A DNA stretch of 64,000 nucleotides from an uncultured Lachnospiraceae bacterium (GTDB taxonomy: Bacteria; Bacillota; Clostridia; Lachnospirales; Lachnospiraceae): the NCBI GenBank assembly GCA_910585715.1, contig CAJUEX010000003.1, positions 1 to 64,000 of the forward strand. The letters run 5' to 3'. Every line of letters starts with the position of its first letter. The stretch's first letter is position 1. A model generated the notes under the pieces. It saw only the letters and a program-made list of their open reading frames with translations. It did no database searches and was not told the origin of the DNA. Position numbers and translations under genes: made by a program. Positions 15,422 through 24,303 of this stretch are shown here, in pieces.

Positions 15422-16042
15422 TTACATCTCCTCTATCACAAGCAGCAGAACTCCTTCTCTTACGGAAACCTCACTTTCCATCCCCAGAAACTCATTACTT
15501 ACCCCAATGGGATAATCCGTTTTAAGCACCGCATCCTGCAAAGGATATTTCAGGTTCTTCAAAGTGACTCCCTTTGCCTCACCGTCAAATGCAAACACGG
15601 ACAGATATCCCTTTTTCTCTTTTCCAAAGGTGATACTTCCGTTTCTCACTGCCGTGATTTTTATGTTTTTATAAAATAGATATCCTCTTGCCCCTCTTTT
15701 CAAAAGCCATACAAGACATTGGAAGTTGGCAATGGTATGGGAAATTCTGCCTCCCAGCCCTCCATATATATGAAAGCTCCTATAGCCCAGCTCCATTCCC
15801 TGCCGCAAGGCTGCCAGCATGTCTGTATCATCCTTTTCCGGCGCAAGCTGTATTAAATTGGAGTGCACAGGACTTTGCCCGAAAGAATCAAAATCCCCCA
15901 GCACCATATCCGGCTTTAGCCCCATTTTCTTTAAATACGCAAAGCCCCCGTCCACTCCAATTACATAATCGGCTTCTTCGGGTTTTATCCCGGGATAATC
16001 AAATTCTCCTGCCCCGATAATATAGCAAATGCCATCTTCCAT
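15422..16042 (-). CDS. thiN: Thiamine pyrophosphokinase
   Basis: A 206-residue ThiN-type enzyme, transferring pyrophosphate from ATP to thiamine to make the cofactor TPP. Motifs: VIGVDGGFAYLKKMGLKPDM, VLGDFDSFG, and the metal-binding PEKDDTDMLAAL; GGLGGRISHTIANFQ closes the N-terminal catalytic domain, with the beta-rich substrate domain after it. The start at 16042 follows GGAAAGGA at good spacing. A 16-residue longer version from a TTG at 16090 has no ribosome site. No TPP riboswitch is visible upstream. Confidence 0.9.
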   Translation of the reverse strand: MEDGICYIIGAGEFDYPGIKPEEADYVIGVDGGFAYLKKMGLKPDMVLGDFDSFGQSPVHSNLIQLAPEKDDTDMLAALRQGMELGYRSFHIYGGLGGRISHTIANFQCLVWLLKRGARGYLFYKNIKITAVRNGSITFGKEKKGYLSVFAFDGEAKGVTLKNLKYPLQDAVLKTDYPIGVSNEFLGMESEVSVREGVLLLVIEEM

Positions 16043-16145
16043 ACTTATATCCTTTCCATATGCCTTCACAATGTACCCGCTATTTTTCAATATATTATAA
16101 ATTTATCTTATAAATTTGACAGCACATGATTTCTAAAAGAGTCTT

Positions 16146-17816
16146 CTAACGCACTTCTAAAACAACCGCCTCACAAGCTCTTAACAATAGCTTTCCTTCA
16201 GAAACTTCCGGCTCATCCATATTGTAAAGAAGCAGTTTTTCGTTGTGACCCTCTAACTCGAGCCCCATGCTATTCTCACCAAAGTTAGACGCTACTAACA
16301 CCTTTTTCCCATCCAGACTCCGGTAATAGGCATATATCTTTTCCTTCTCCGGATAGGCAGGTTCAAAGCTGCCATAGGTAAACAATTCTTTATATTCCTC
16401 TGATTTTCTAAGATTAATCAGCTTTTTATAGTAATTCAGCACAGAGTCTTTCTCTTTCAGCTCATCTTCCACATTTACCTGCCTGTAATTGGGATTTACC
16501 TTCAGCCATGGCGTGCCTGTAGTAAAGCCTGCCTGTGCATCACCGCTCCACTGCATGGGCGTTCTGGCATTATCCCTGCTGTACCTGTAACATACCTCTA
16601 GCGCTTCTTCCCGGGAAAGGCCTGCTTCTATGGCAGTCCTGTACTGGTTTTTTGTATCAATATCATCATATTCTTCAATGCCTGCCATTCTGCAGTTCTG
16701 CATTCCGATTTCCTGTCCCTGATAAATAAACGGAATGCCTCTTAATAAAATATTGACCGTAGCCAGCATTTTAAACCCGTCTATATTTTGGGCATAGGAA
16801 GGAAGATACGTATTGACTCCTCTTGGCTCATCGTGATTTTCAATAATATTTGCTAAAAATCCGATTCCCTCACACCTTTTCTGGGACCGGAAGGTAATTT
16901 CCCTCCATGTATCAAATTCCACTTCTTTCCCGTCATACCAGCCATGCTCTCCAAAAGTGAGCATATGGGCGGAAAAATCGAACATAGTGGAAAAGTGACC
17001 ATTTTCTCCCACAAATTCCTCTAACTCCTCTTCCTTCATATTAAATACTTCCGCCACGGTAAAAGCCTGATGCTTTTCAAAGGCAGCTTCCTTTAGCTCC
17101 TCTAACAATTCTCCTACCCCATCTACCTCTTCTACCATTTTGGTAGCCCTGACTAACCCGTCCGGGCCGTCCGGCTCATAGGAAGGAAAAGTCGGGTCCT
17201 TCTTTATGTTGATAATGGCATCAATCCGAAAGCCTGCCACTCCTTTTTCCAGCCACCAGTTAATCATCTGAAACAATTCCTGTTTCATCTTCGGGTTGTT
17301 CCAGTTCAAATCCGGCTGTTCCTTTGCAAAAAAGTGTAGATAATAAAACTCTGTTCCCTCTACCTTCTCCCATGCGCTTCCGCCAAAATAAGAGCGGTAA
17401 TTGCTTGGAGGATTTCCATCCTTTCCCTTCCTGAAATAGAAATAGTCCCCATACTCTCCTTCCGGGTCTGCCAATGCCTTTTGAAACCATTCATGCTGGC
17501 TGGAGCAATGGTTGATTACCAAATCCATGACAATTCCCATATCCCGTTTTTTTGCTTCTAAAAGCAGCTCATCAAACTCCTCCATAGTGCCGAATTTAGG
17601 GTCTATTTCGTAATAATCGGAAATATCATAGCCCTGGTCCACAAAGGGAGACTGATAAATAGGAGATATCCATATAATATCAATGCCAAGCTCCTTTAAA
17701 TAATCCAGCTTTTCAATGATTCCCCTAATATCGCCGATTCCGTCCCCGTTTGTGTCATAAAAGCTCTTTGGATAAATCTGATACGCTACTTTTCCGTGCC
17801 ACCATTTTTTTGTCAT
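16146..17816 (-). CDS. malL: GH13 alpha-glucosidase (oligo-1,6-glucosidase type)
   Basis: A 556-residue glycoside hydrolase family 13 enzyme of the intracellular oligosaccharide-cleaving type. Conserved regions are DLVINH, GFRIDAI with the nucleophile Asp, AEVF with the acid/base Glu, and ENHDEPR. N-terminus WWHGKVAYQIYPKSFYDTNG is typical of oligo-1,6-glucosidase, sucrase-isomaltase-like enzymes and trehalose-6-phosphate hydrolase. Without a signal peptide it acts in the cytoplasm on short isomalto- or malto-oligosaccharides or a disaccharide. It lies 170 bp downstream of the ROK-MFS-AraC group and may belong to the same sugar response. Confidence 0.85.
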   Translation of the reverse strand: MTKKWWHGKVAYQIYPKSFYDTNGDGIGDIRGIIEKLDYLKELGIDIIWISPIYQSPFVDQGYDISDYYEIDPKFGTMEEFDELLLEAKKRDMGIVMDLVINHCSSQHEWFQKALADPEGEYGDYFYFRKGKDGNPPSNYRSYFGGSAWEKVEGTEFYYLHFFAKEQPDLNWNNPKMKQELFQMINWWLEKGVAGFRIDAIINIKKDPTFPSYEPDGPDGLVRATKMVEEVDGVGELLEELKEAAFEKHQAFTVAEVFNMKEEELEEFVGENGHFSTMFDFSAHMLTFGEHGWYDGKEVEFDTWREITFRSQKRCEGIGFLANIIENHDEPRGVNTYLPSYAQNIDGFKMLATVNILLRGIPFIYQGQEIGMQNCRMAGIEEYDDIDTKNQYRTAIEAGLSREEALEVCYRYSRDNARTPMQWSGDAQAGFTTGTPWLKVNPNYRQVNVEDELKEKDSVLNYYKKLINLRKSEEYKELFTYGSFEPAYPEKEKIYAYYRSLDGKKVLVASNFGENSMGLELEGHNEKLLLYNMDEPEVSEGKLLLRACEAVVLEVR

Positions 17817-17985
17817 AAGAAACTCCTTTCCAATGCCTGCCGGTTCGTTCTGTTATTCCGGCGGCATACCTGTTTTGTTCTATTTATTGCTGCCAGGTCT
17901 CCAGCTTACAACATGCCGTTTTTTGTATTTACAGTATAAATACATATAAACAGGTTTTCTTCCTTTATTATGATAAAAAATTGCA

Positions 17986-18873
17986 CTATTTTGACTTTAT
18001 TTCTTCTGCCGCCTGTTTTCGATAGGCAGAGGGCGTCCTATGCTTTGCTTCCGTAAACCTCTTTATAAAATAGCCTGTATTTTCATAGCCGCAGCTTAAG
18101 GCAATGTCTAAAATCCGCATATCCGTCTCTTTTAAATATTCGGCAGCTTTTTCAATGCGCACTTCGTTGATATATTCTGTAGGCGTCTTTCCAATCAGCT
18201 TTTTAAAATATCTGCAAAAGTACTGGGGATTCATCCCTATCAAATCTGCCATATCCTTTGTCCGTATTTTGCTCCCAAAGGACTCATGAATATAGGACAG
18301 CACCTTTTTGGCATTGGAAATCTGATAGCTGTCGTTAGCCCCTGCTTCCTTTTTTCGTACAAGCCTTCCCTCCTCGTAAAGAATGGCAATCAACTGGTAC
18401 AAATAAGACTTTACCAGAATATAGGAGGAGATACTGCTTTTTTCCGCCTGCTTTATCATGTTCTTGTAAAGTCCCTGCAGACTGGAAAAGACAGAGTCTT
18501 CCTGGAAAATGAACTGGGTAAGCTGTATTTTTTTCTCAAGCAGGGGACGGATAATCTTATACTGTATTCCGTCAAAATATTCAAAGCTCAGCATTTTCAA
18601 ATCGAATACTACCGCACTTTCCACACAGCCCTTCTGCCCCAGAATGGAATGAATGCTTCCCCCGTCAATCAAAAGAAATGCAGGGCCTGTAATGTTATGC
18701 CTTTTCATATCAATGTCCACAACAAAGCTTCCTTTTTTGAAATATATAAGCTCCATTTCCTCATGCCAGTGAAGCTTCACCACAAATTCTTTGTTTACCT
18801 TCCACTGATAAACAGCCAGAGGAAAGCTTACCGTTCCATGGGAAACCTCTTCCTTCAGCTTTCCTTTATCCAT
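17986..18873 (-). CDS. AraC-family regulator with cupin sensor domain
   Basis: A 295-residue AraC/XylS regulator. An N-terminal cupin-like sugar-binding domain (FVVKLHWHEEMELIYFKKGS) precedes two C-terminal helix-turn-helix motifs (KIRTKDMADLIGMNPQYFCR and RILDIALSCGYENTGYFIKR) with the usual family ending FTEAKHRTPSAYRKQ. It overlaps the 3' end of the MFS gene by 8 bp, indicating translational coupling. It probably activates the cluster or the downstream glucosidase in response to a sugar. Confidence 0.88.
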   Translation of the reverse strand: MDKGKLKEEVSHGTVSFPLAVYQWKVNKEFVVKLHWHEEMELIYFKKGSFVVDIDMKRHNITGPAFLLIDGGSIHSILGQKGCVESAVVFDLKMLSFEYFDGIQYKIIRPLLEKKIQLTQFIFQEDSVFSSLQGLYKNMIKQAEKSSISSYILVKSYLYQLIAILYEEGRLVRKKEAGANDSYQISNAKKVLSYIHESFGSKIRTKDMADLIGMNPQYFCRYFKKLIGKTPTEYINEVRIEKAAEYLKETDMRILDIALSCGYENTGYFIKRFTEAKHRTPSAYRKQAAEEIKSK

Positions 18874-20176
18874 GCTTTGTCCCCACTTTCCGGTTAAGCC
18901 CTTCCACTGCTGCTATCATGACTAACAGGATAAGTCCCAGGTAAAAAGGGAACAGCTTATAGCTCACATGCTTTGCCAAAATTCCAAGAAGAGGCGGCAT
19001 AAAGGTAGTGCCCACATAGGCACATGCCATTTGAATGCCCATGATTCCCTGGGAATATCTGCTTCCGAAATTGTCCGGCGTGGCATGGAGCATGGACGGA
19101 TAAATGGGAGCACAGCCCAGACCTATTAAGAAAAGCCCCAAAAGCTGCACTGTAAGTCCAAAAGGAACCAGCAAAAATACTACCCCCAGACCGGCCACTC
19201 CCTGACCCAGCCGCACCATCTGCCTGTTGGAAAGCTTTATTGTAAAAAATCCGGACAAAAATCTTCCAAAGGTAATGCCAAAATAAAACAAAGCAATCCA
19301 CTTTGCCGCCTGTTCAGGAGAAACTCCTTTTTCCATAACCAGATAGCTGCTGCCCCACAGCCCTGCAGTAGCTTCCATGGCGCAATAACAGAAAAATCCC
19401 ACCAATGCCTGTTTTGCTCCCTTTAGCTTCAACATTCCCAAAATGCCCGGATTTACCATTTCTTCTGTTTCATTTTTTGCTGCTTCACCCTCCGGTATTT
19501 TAGTCTCTTTTATTTTACTCTCATTTATTTTGTTCTCTTTTATTTTCTTCTCGTTTATTTTATCCTCTTTTAATTTACTCTTTTCCAGCCGTCCTTTTTT
19601 TCCTTCCATTCCTTTTCCTGCCCCCTCCACCTTTTTCCAAAGGGAAATGGAACACAGCAGACATACTACCAGACAAAACTGAATCAGGCTGATAACTCCA
19701 TAGCCGGACTGCCAGTTCCCCCCGTCCTTTAGACAGAAGGAAATAATTACCGGACCCGTAGTTGCGCCGATTCCCCAAAAACAATGAAGCCAGCTCATAT
19801 GCCTTGCCTGATAATGAAGAGCAACAAAGTTATTTAATGCCGCATCCACGCTTCCTGCACCTAAACCCAGAGGAATTGCCAAAGCACACAGCATCCAATA
19901 CTCATTACTGACGGAAAATCCCAAAAGCGCAATTGCTGTCATAAGAACGCTGATTCCCGTTGTCCATCCCGTTCCCAGCTTTTTGATTATTTTACTGCTG
20001 AAAAGACTGGAGACAATTGTCCCGCCGGAAATAATCATGGAAATAATTCCCCCATAGGAAATGGGTACATTCATTTCCTGATAAATGGAAGGCCATGCAG
20101 AGCCCAATAGAGAGTCCGGCAGCCCCAGACTGATAAATGCCAGATAAATAATGATAAGTAACACTGTTAAAAACAT
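18866..20176 (-). CDS. MFS transporter with charged Lys/Ile-rich central loop
   Basis: A 436-residue major facilitator protein with twelve membrane segments. N-terminus LIIIYLAFISLGLPDSLLGS and the motif SLFSSKIIKKLGTGW between helices 2 and 3 resemble the FucP/YfkF-like sugar group. Between helices 6 and 7 the cytoplasmic loop has a run of seven near-repeats of the form (K/N)(I/L)KE(D/N/T)KI, made from a 15-bp degenerate DNA repeat. It overlaps the upstream ROK gene by 10 bp and the downstream AraC gene by 8 bp, so it probably imports the sugar sensed by these regulators. Confidence 0.85.
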   Translation of the reverse strand: MFLTVLLIIIYLAFISLGLPDSLLGSAWPSIYQEMNVPISYGGIISMIISGGTIVSSLFSSKIIKKLGTGWTTGISVLMTAIALLGFSVSNEYWMLCALAIPLGLGAGSVDAALNNFVALHYQARHMSWLHCFWGIGATTGPVIISFCLKDGGNWQSGYGVISLIQFCLVVCLLCSISLWKKVEGAGKGMEGKKGRLEKSKLKEDKINEKKIKENKINESKIKETKIPEGEAAKNETEEMVNPGILGMLKLKGAKQALVGFFCYCAMEATAGLWGSSYLVMEKGVSPEQAAKWIALFYFGITFGRFLSGFFTIKLSNRQMVRLGQGVAGLGVVFLLVPFGLTVQLLGLFLIGLGCAPIYPSMLHATPDNFGSRYSQGIMGIQMACAYVGTTFMPPLLGILAKHVSYKLFPFYLGLILLVMIAAVEGLNRKVGTKHG

Positions 20177-21195
20177 ACTTCTTCTCCTCCTTCTTTTCGG
20201 ATTTGCTTTTCCAGCTCATCCAAAGCAAGCGTAATCATTCCCTGTTCAAAATCCCTTTCCAGCTCCTCTGAAAAAACAAGCTTTACCACAAACTGACCTT
20301 TTAAAGAATCCTTGATGGCTTCCTTTAAACCGCTTTTTATTTCTTCCGTCCAGAAATCCCCGTAAAGCACAAAAAAATCCGGCGCCAGCACACAGCTGTA
20401 TACAATAAGAAGCTCCCCCACGGACTTGACTACCTGACATGTGTCTCCATAGTCCAGCTCCTCCCAGGAATACGCAACCGGTATTCTGGAAATCTCTCCG
20501 GCAAAATTCCCCGCTCCCTTATAAATTTCTCCATGAATAATGATTCCTGCGCCGGGAGCATAAATTCTTGGAAAATAGAGACCAACTATATTCTCCGCTT
20601 CTGCCGGAATCCGATAGGAATAATATCCGCTGACCACTGCGTTAATATCGTTTTCAAAGATGACCGGCACTTTATATGTGCTTTGGTAATGCTCCATAAA
20701 TTCCTTTCCCACAATATCCGGATAATCATTGACAGTAATCATGCCATCCACTTCTTCTCCCGGTAAACCAAAAGCAATAAACCCCGCCTTTTTCCCATAT
20801 TTTTCAAAGATTTTCAAAAGCCATGAATCAAAGCTGTCTACCTGTACCTTTGCAAAGTATTTTTCCTTTCGCTCCACGCACTGTCCCAACAGATTGATGA
20901 CTAAAAGCCGTATCAGATTCTGATTGTTCTTCTGATGGCCGTATATTATTACCGCGTATTTGTAATCTTCATTAAAAATATACTGCTGACAGGGACGGCC
21001 TCCGTTGGAGGGAATGCTTTCTCCTTTTCTTATTTCGCCGTTTTTCACCAGCTCTTCAAGCAGGGAATTCACCGTAACCACGCTAAGCCCTGTTCTGGCT
21101 GCAAGCTCCGGCTTGGTGGCCTTTCCCATAATCTTTAGCTGTTTTCTTATGTTATTTTTATTGATTTCCTTCATGAGAAGAGTGTTTGCTTTCAT
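20167..21195 (-). CDS. ROK-family transcriptional regulator
   Basis: A 342-residue ROK protein: an N-terminal winged helix (NIRKQLKIMGKATKPELAAR, LSVVTVNSLLEELVKNGE) joined to a sugar-kinase-like domain with GFIAFGLPGEEVDGMI, VIFENDINAVVSGYY and APGAGIIIHGEIYKGAGNFA. The usual ROK zinc-binding cysteines are not clear, so it is a divergent member. It leads an overlapping ROK-MFS-AraC operon. AT-rich upstream sequence with CTTT/AAAG inverted pieces (about 21250-21300) may hold its operator. The inducer is unknown but probably a sugar. Confidence 0.8.
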   Translation of the reverse strand: MKANTLLMKEINKNNIRKQLKIMGKATKPELAARTGLSVVTVNSLLEELVKNGEIRKGESIPSNGGRPCQQYIFNEDYKYAVIIYGHQKNNQNLIRLLVINLLGQCVERKEKYFAKVQVDSFDSWLLKIFEKYGKKAGFIAFGLPGEEVDGMITVNDYPDIVGKEFMEHYQSTYKVPVIFENDINAVVSGYYSYRIPAEAENIVGLYFPRIYAPGAGIIIHGEIYKGAGNFAGEISRIPVAYSWEELDYGDTCQVVKSVGELLIVYSCVLAPDFFVLYGDFWTEEIKSGLKEAIKDSLKGQFVVKLVFSEELERDFEQGMITLALDELEKQIRKEGGEEVCF

Positions 21196-21357
21196 GGTTT
21201 TCGCCTTCTTTCCGATGATTCCTGTCTGATATTTGGTTTGGTATTTCTTTTCTTATATATTAACTTTTTTTTCACTTTGTAAAGATACTTTTTAAAGTTT
21301 ACTTATTAAGTAGGCATGAATTTATTTTTTGGGCGGACATATTTGGCCACCATTTTT

Positions 21358-21666
21358 CTAACTCTCCCATCTGCATTTTTTCATATCCACATGATTATCA
21401 TCCTTCCATTCCACGCCTTCCTCAAGCAATAATGCTCTTTGCTCATAAAAATGAGGCGCCAGCCGCCCTGCATGATTCACCACCCGGTGACAGGGATACT
21501 CCCCATAATATTCCGCCATGGCAAGAACCTTTCCCACAAGCCTTGCATTTTTATCCCTGCCAATCAGCCTTGCTATCTGCCCATAGGAAGCAACCTTTCC
21601 TTCCGGTATTTCTTCCACCACTGACAATATTTCATAAATCAATTCTTCTGTTAAGGTTTTAGACAT
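21358..21666 (-). CDS. Short methylguanine methyltransferase-like protein with intact PCHR
   Basis: A 102-residue protein consisting only of the DNA-binding/catalytic domain of O6-alkylguanine alkyltransferases: EEIPEGKVASYGQIARLIGR, then YPCHRVVNHAGRL. The alkyl-accepting cysteine of PCHR is kept, unlike typical alkyltransferase-like proteins, where it is Trp or Ala. It lacks the N-terminal domain. The start at 21666 is one base after the ogt stop codon, so the pair is translated together. It may be a minimal repair enzyme, or an ATL-like lesion binder that flags damage to excision repair. Confidence 0.8.
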   Translation of the reverse strand: MSKTLTEELIYEILSVVEEIPEGKVASYGQIARLIGRDKNARLVGKVLAMAEYYGEYPCHRVVNHAGRLAPHFYEQRALLLEEGVEWKDDNHVDMKKCRWES

Positions 21667-21667
21667 T

Positions 21668-22168
21668 TTACCACTCTCCTGCTTTTTCCATGGCAAGAAG
21701 CCGCACCTTTTTCTCAATGCCTCCCGCATAGCCTGTCAGGCTTCCATTGGTTCCAACCACTCTGTGACACGGTATCATCAAGGCAATGGCATTATGTCCC
21801 ACCGCTCCTCCCACTGCCCGGGCAGACATCTTTTTAAGCCCTTTTTCCTTTGCAATTTTCCCGGCAATTTCTCCGTAAGTCATTGTCTCTCCAAAAGGGA
21901 TTTCAAGCATGATTTTCCATACAGCTTTCCGAAAAGGCGTTGTTTTCATAAGCAATGGAGGAATAAAACCCGGGTCTTTTCCGGTAAAATAAATATCCAG
22001 CCATTGCTTTGCCTGTTGAAAGACCGAAAACTCCCTTTCCTCCCGCTCTCCGGTTAATGTGGCACCAAAATATTTCTGTCCGTCAAACCACAAGCCTGTC
22101 AGGGCTTCCCCGTCACTGGCAAGGGTAATCCCTCCAAGGGGCGAATCAAAGTGATTTGTATATTCCAT
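21668..22168 (-). CDS. ogt: Methylated-DNA-protein-cysteine methyltransferase
   Basis: A 166-residue Ogt-type suicide DNA repair protein that removes methyl groups from O6-methylguanine. N-terminal domain (SPLGGITLASDGEALTGLWF) and C-terminal catalytic domain are both present: IPFGETMTYGEIAGKIA, ARAVGGAVGHNAIALMIPCHRVV with the acceptor Cys, then GYAGGIEKKVRLLAME. Length is normal. It is followed immediately by the short homologue at 21358-21666. tag lies 2 kb upstream, so alkylation repair genes are loosely grouped here. Confidence 0.93.
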   Translation of the reverse strand: MEYTNHFDSPLGGITLASDGEALTGLWFDGQKYFGATLTGEREEREFSVFQQAKQWLDIYFTGKDPGFIPPLLMKTTPFRKAVWKIMLEIPFGETMTYGEIAGKIAKEKGLKKMSARAVGGAVGHNAIALMIPCHRVVGTNGSLTGYAGGIEKKVRLLAMEKAGEW

Positions 22169-22199
22169 TGACTAACCTCCGAAAATTCATTTCTTACTG

Positions 22200-22904
22200 T
22201 TATTCCCGGCTTCCATCCGCTTCCAGATGTCCATGTCCCGGCATGCCGCCCTGCTTTATGCCAAATTTCCCCCGCATGGCAAGCAGTGCTTCCACCTGTC
22301 CCTCCGTCAAAAGGTTCTGCTTCCCCAAAAGCTTATCTGTAATCAGCAGTATGTTGGCATAATATTCCATGGACTCTAACCGGTAATAAGCTGCATAAGC
22401 ATCCTTTCCCCATGTGACCGCTCCGTGGTTAGCAAGGAGAATCCCATTATGGGTATGTAGATAAGGGGCAATCACCTCCGGCACATCCCTGCTGCCAAGC
22501 TCTGCGTAAGGCGCTATGGGCACATCTCCAAGAGTAATGACAGCCTCTGCCAGTACTGGCATATCAAGGGGGATTCCCGCAACGGCAAAACAGGTACAAA
22601 TAGGCGGATGGGCATGGCACACCGACAGAATATCCGGATTATCCTGATAGGCCCGCAAATGCATTTTCAGTTCAGAGGATGGCTGATTGCTCCCTTCCAG
22701 CACATTTCCCTCCAAATCCACCTTCACAAGCATTTTTTTCTTCATGAAGCCCTTTGATACGCCTGTAGGAGTCGTCCATATTTCATTTTCCCCCGTCCGA
22801 ACGGAAATATTTCCGTCGTTAGCAGCAACAAACCCCCGCACATACATGCGCTGTCCAATATCAATCATTGCTTTTTTTGCCTGTTTCTCTGTCATATACT
22901 CCAT
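22200..22904 (-). CDS. Class II aldolase (fuculose-1-phosphate aldolase type), likely DHAP-shunt enzyme
   Basis: A 234-residue zinc aldolase of the AraD/FucA family. Visible motifs are AANDGNISVRTGENEIWTTP, the metal-binding HAHPP, and ILLANHGAVTWGKD with the third histidine; a further His sits near the C-terminal YYANILL helix. These enzymes split a ketose-1-phosphate into DHAP and an aldehyde. The neighbour mtnA makes exactly such a substrate from 5'-deoxyribose- or methylthioribose-1-phosphate. Together they fit the DHAP shunt that salvages 5'-deoxyadenosine or methylthioadenosine. The start at 22904 follows AAAGGA. The kinase or phosphorylase step is not in this window. Confidence 0.82.
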   Translation of the reverse strand: MEYMTEKQAKKAMIDIGQRMYVRGFVAANDGNISVRTGENEIWTTPTGVSKGFMKKKMLVKVDLEGNVLEGSNQPSSELKMHLRAYQDNPDILSVCHAHPPICTCFAVAGIPLDMPVLAEAVITLGDVPIAPYAELGSRDVPEVIAPYLHTHNGILLANHGAVTWGKDAYAAYYRLESMEYYANILLITDKLLGKQNLLTEGQVEALLAMRGKFGIKQGGMPGHGHLEADGSRE

Positions 22905-22942
22905 GCCGGTTTATCCTTTCTTCTGCTATCTCTCATTTTGCT

Positions 22943-23040
22943 ATCCCCATTTCTATATGCGGCATACAAGAAGATGGGCTCCAATTCATCTGCTGCCACC
23001 GGGTCAAATACCCATTTCCATATACGGCATACAAGAAGGA
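22943..23040. repeat. Duplicated copy of the mtnA 3' end
   Basis: About 33 bases encoding the mtnA C-terminus (SCMPYMEMGI) recur, with a few changes, 66 bases further on in the gap before the aldolase gene (reading SCMPHIEMGIAK). The second copy is outside mtnA after its stop codon, so it is a fossil of a local tandem duplication. Confidence 0.7.
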
Positions 23041-24122
23041 TTCCCTGCCTCCTGCTTTTTACGAAAAATCTCCTTCAATGATTCCGTATAAGGCGCTCTG
23101 GCAATCCCGTATTCCGTAACGATGCCTGCAATCAGGTCATGGTCGGTCACATCAAATGCCGGATTATACACTTTAACCCCCTCCGGCGCCATCCTGTTTT
23201 CATACCACATTTCCGTCACCTCATGGGGCGGGCGCTGCTCAATTGTAATTTCCGCCCCCGTAGATGTTTCCATATCAATTGTAGATGTAGGCGCACAGAC
23301 ATAAACCGGAACATGATAGCGCGCCGCCACAGCCGCCACCACGGAAGTGCCTATTTTATTGGCAGTATCGCCGTTTGCCGCCACCCTGTCACAGCCTACG
23401 AATACCGCATTTACCCATCCGTTTCTCATAACTGCACCGGACATATTGTCGCAAATCAGGGTCACATCCACTCCGGAAGCCGACAGCTCATAAGCGGTCA
23501 ACCTTGCCCCCTGCAAAAGTGGCCTTGTCTCGTCTGCAAAAACACGGAAATGATATCCCCTCTCCTGTCCCAGATAGATAGGCGCCGTGGCAGTTCCGTA
23601 TTTGCAGGTGGCAAGCTGTCCTGCATTGCAGTGGGTCAGAATGCCGTCCCCTTCCTTTACCAGAGTCAGCCCGTATTCTCCAATGGCTTTACAGACACGA
23701 ATATCCTCTTCCTTCATGGCAATGGCTTCCTTCTTTAATGCCTCTTTAATCTGTGCAACGGGCTTTTGGGCATTTGCCGCACAAACCTGCTCCATCCTGC
23801 TTAATGCCCAGGATAAGTTTACTGCCGTAGGCCTTGCGGAATTCAGATATTCCTTCTGACGGCAAAACTCCTTATAAAATGCTTCATAATCCTCTGTATC
23901 CGCCTTCTTTGCAAGCAGATAAATGCCAAAAGCTGCGGCAACACCGATAGCCGGTGCTCCCCGGACCTTTAGCAGATAAATTGCATTCCAGATTTCTTCT
24001 CCTGTTTTTAAGGATATAATTTCTGCTTTGCCCGGAAGCTTTGTCTGGTCTAAAATCTTCAGTGCGCTGTTTTCGTCGTCTAATTCTACTGTTTCGTATT
24101 CCATAATGTTTTTATTGCTCAT
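23004..24122 (-). CDS. mtnA: S-methyl-5-thioribose-1-phosphate / 5-deoxyribose-1-phosphate isomerase
   Basis: A 372-residue MtnA aldose-ketose isomerase. Signature segments are VRGAPAIGVAAAFG, the catalytic cysteine in LTHCNAGQLAT, and the catalytic aspartate in VGCDRVAANGDTANKIGT, followed by the eIF2B-like ending PAFDVTDHDLIAGIVTEYG. It converts methylthioribose-1-phosphate to the ribulose form in methionine salvage, or 5-deoxyribose-1-phosphate in the DHAP shunt. The class II aldolase gene next to it, and absence of mtnB/C/D here, favour the shunt. Length and start (after AGGAGAACA) are normal. Confidence 0.92.
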   Translation of the reverse strand: MSNKNIMEYETVELDDENSALKILDQTKLPGKAEIISLKTGEEIWNAIYLLKVRGAPAIGVAAAFGIYLLAKKADTEDYEAFYKEFCRQKEYLNSARPTAVNLSWALSRMEQVCAANAQKPVAQIKEALKKEAIAMKEEDIRVCKAIGEYGLTLVKEGDGILTHCNAGQLATCKYGTATAPIYLGQERGYHFRVFADETRPLLQGARLTAYELSASGVDVTLICDNMSGAVMRNGWVNAVFVGCDRVAANGDTANKIGTSVVAAVAARYHVPVYVCAPTSTIDMETSTGAEITIEQRPPHEVTEMWYENRMAPEGVKVYNPAFDVTDHDLIAGIVTEYGIARAPYTESLKEIFRKKQEAGNPSCMPYMEMGI

Positions 24123-24224
24123 GCTGTTCTCCTACTTGCTATCGTAATTGTCCTTATAGGCTTATATTAGCATTATTGGGCTGGTAACGTCTAGGCAGAT
24201 TTTTGGTTTTTTGATAAAAATACG

Positions 24225-24273
24225 TAGCGGCAGTCATCTGCCCGGCTGATGATTGGGAAGACGCCTGCCGCTA
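24225..24273 (-). terminator. Hairpin after tag
   Basis: TAGCGGCAG(G)CGTCT and AGATGACTGCCGCTA pair around a 19-base loop. In the minus direction ACGTATTTTTA follows. It separates tag from mtnA. Confidence 0.55.
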
Positions 24274-24303
24274 TTAAATATTGAAAAAGGCATAGGGTTA
24301 TCT

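Noticed and set aside
18286..18897. Plus-strand 203-codon frame
   Set aside because: Lies entirely antisense to the clear AraC-family gene.
23139..23738. Plus-strand 199-codon frame
   Set aside because: Antisense to mtnA, which has complete catalytic motifs.
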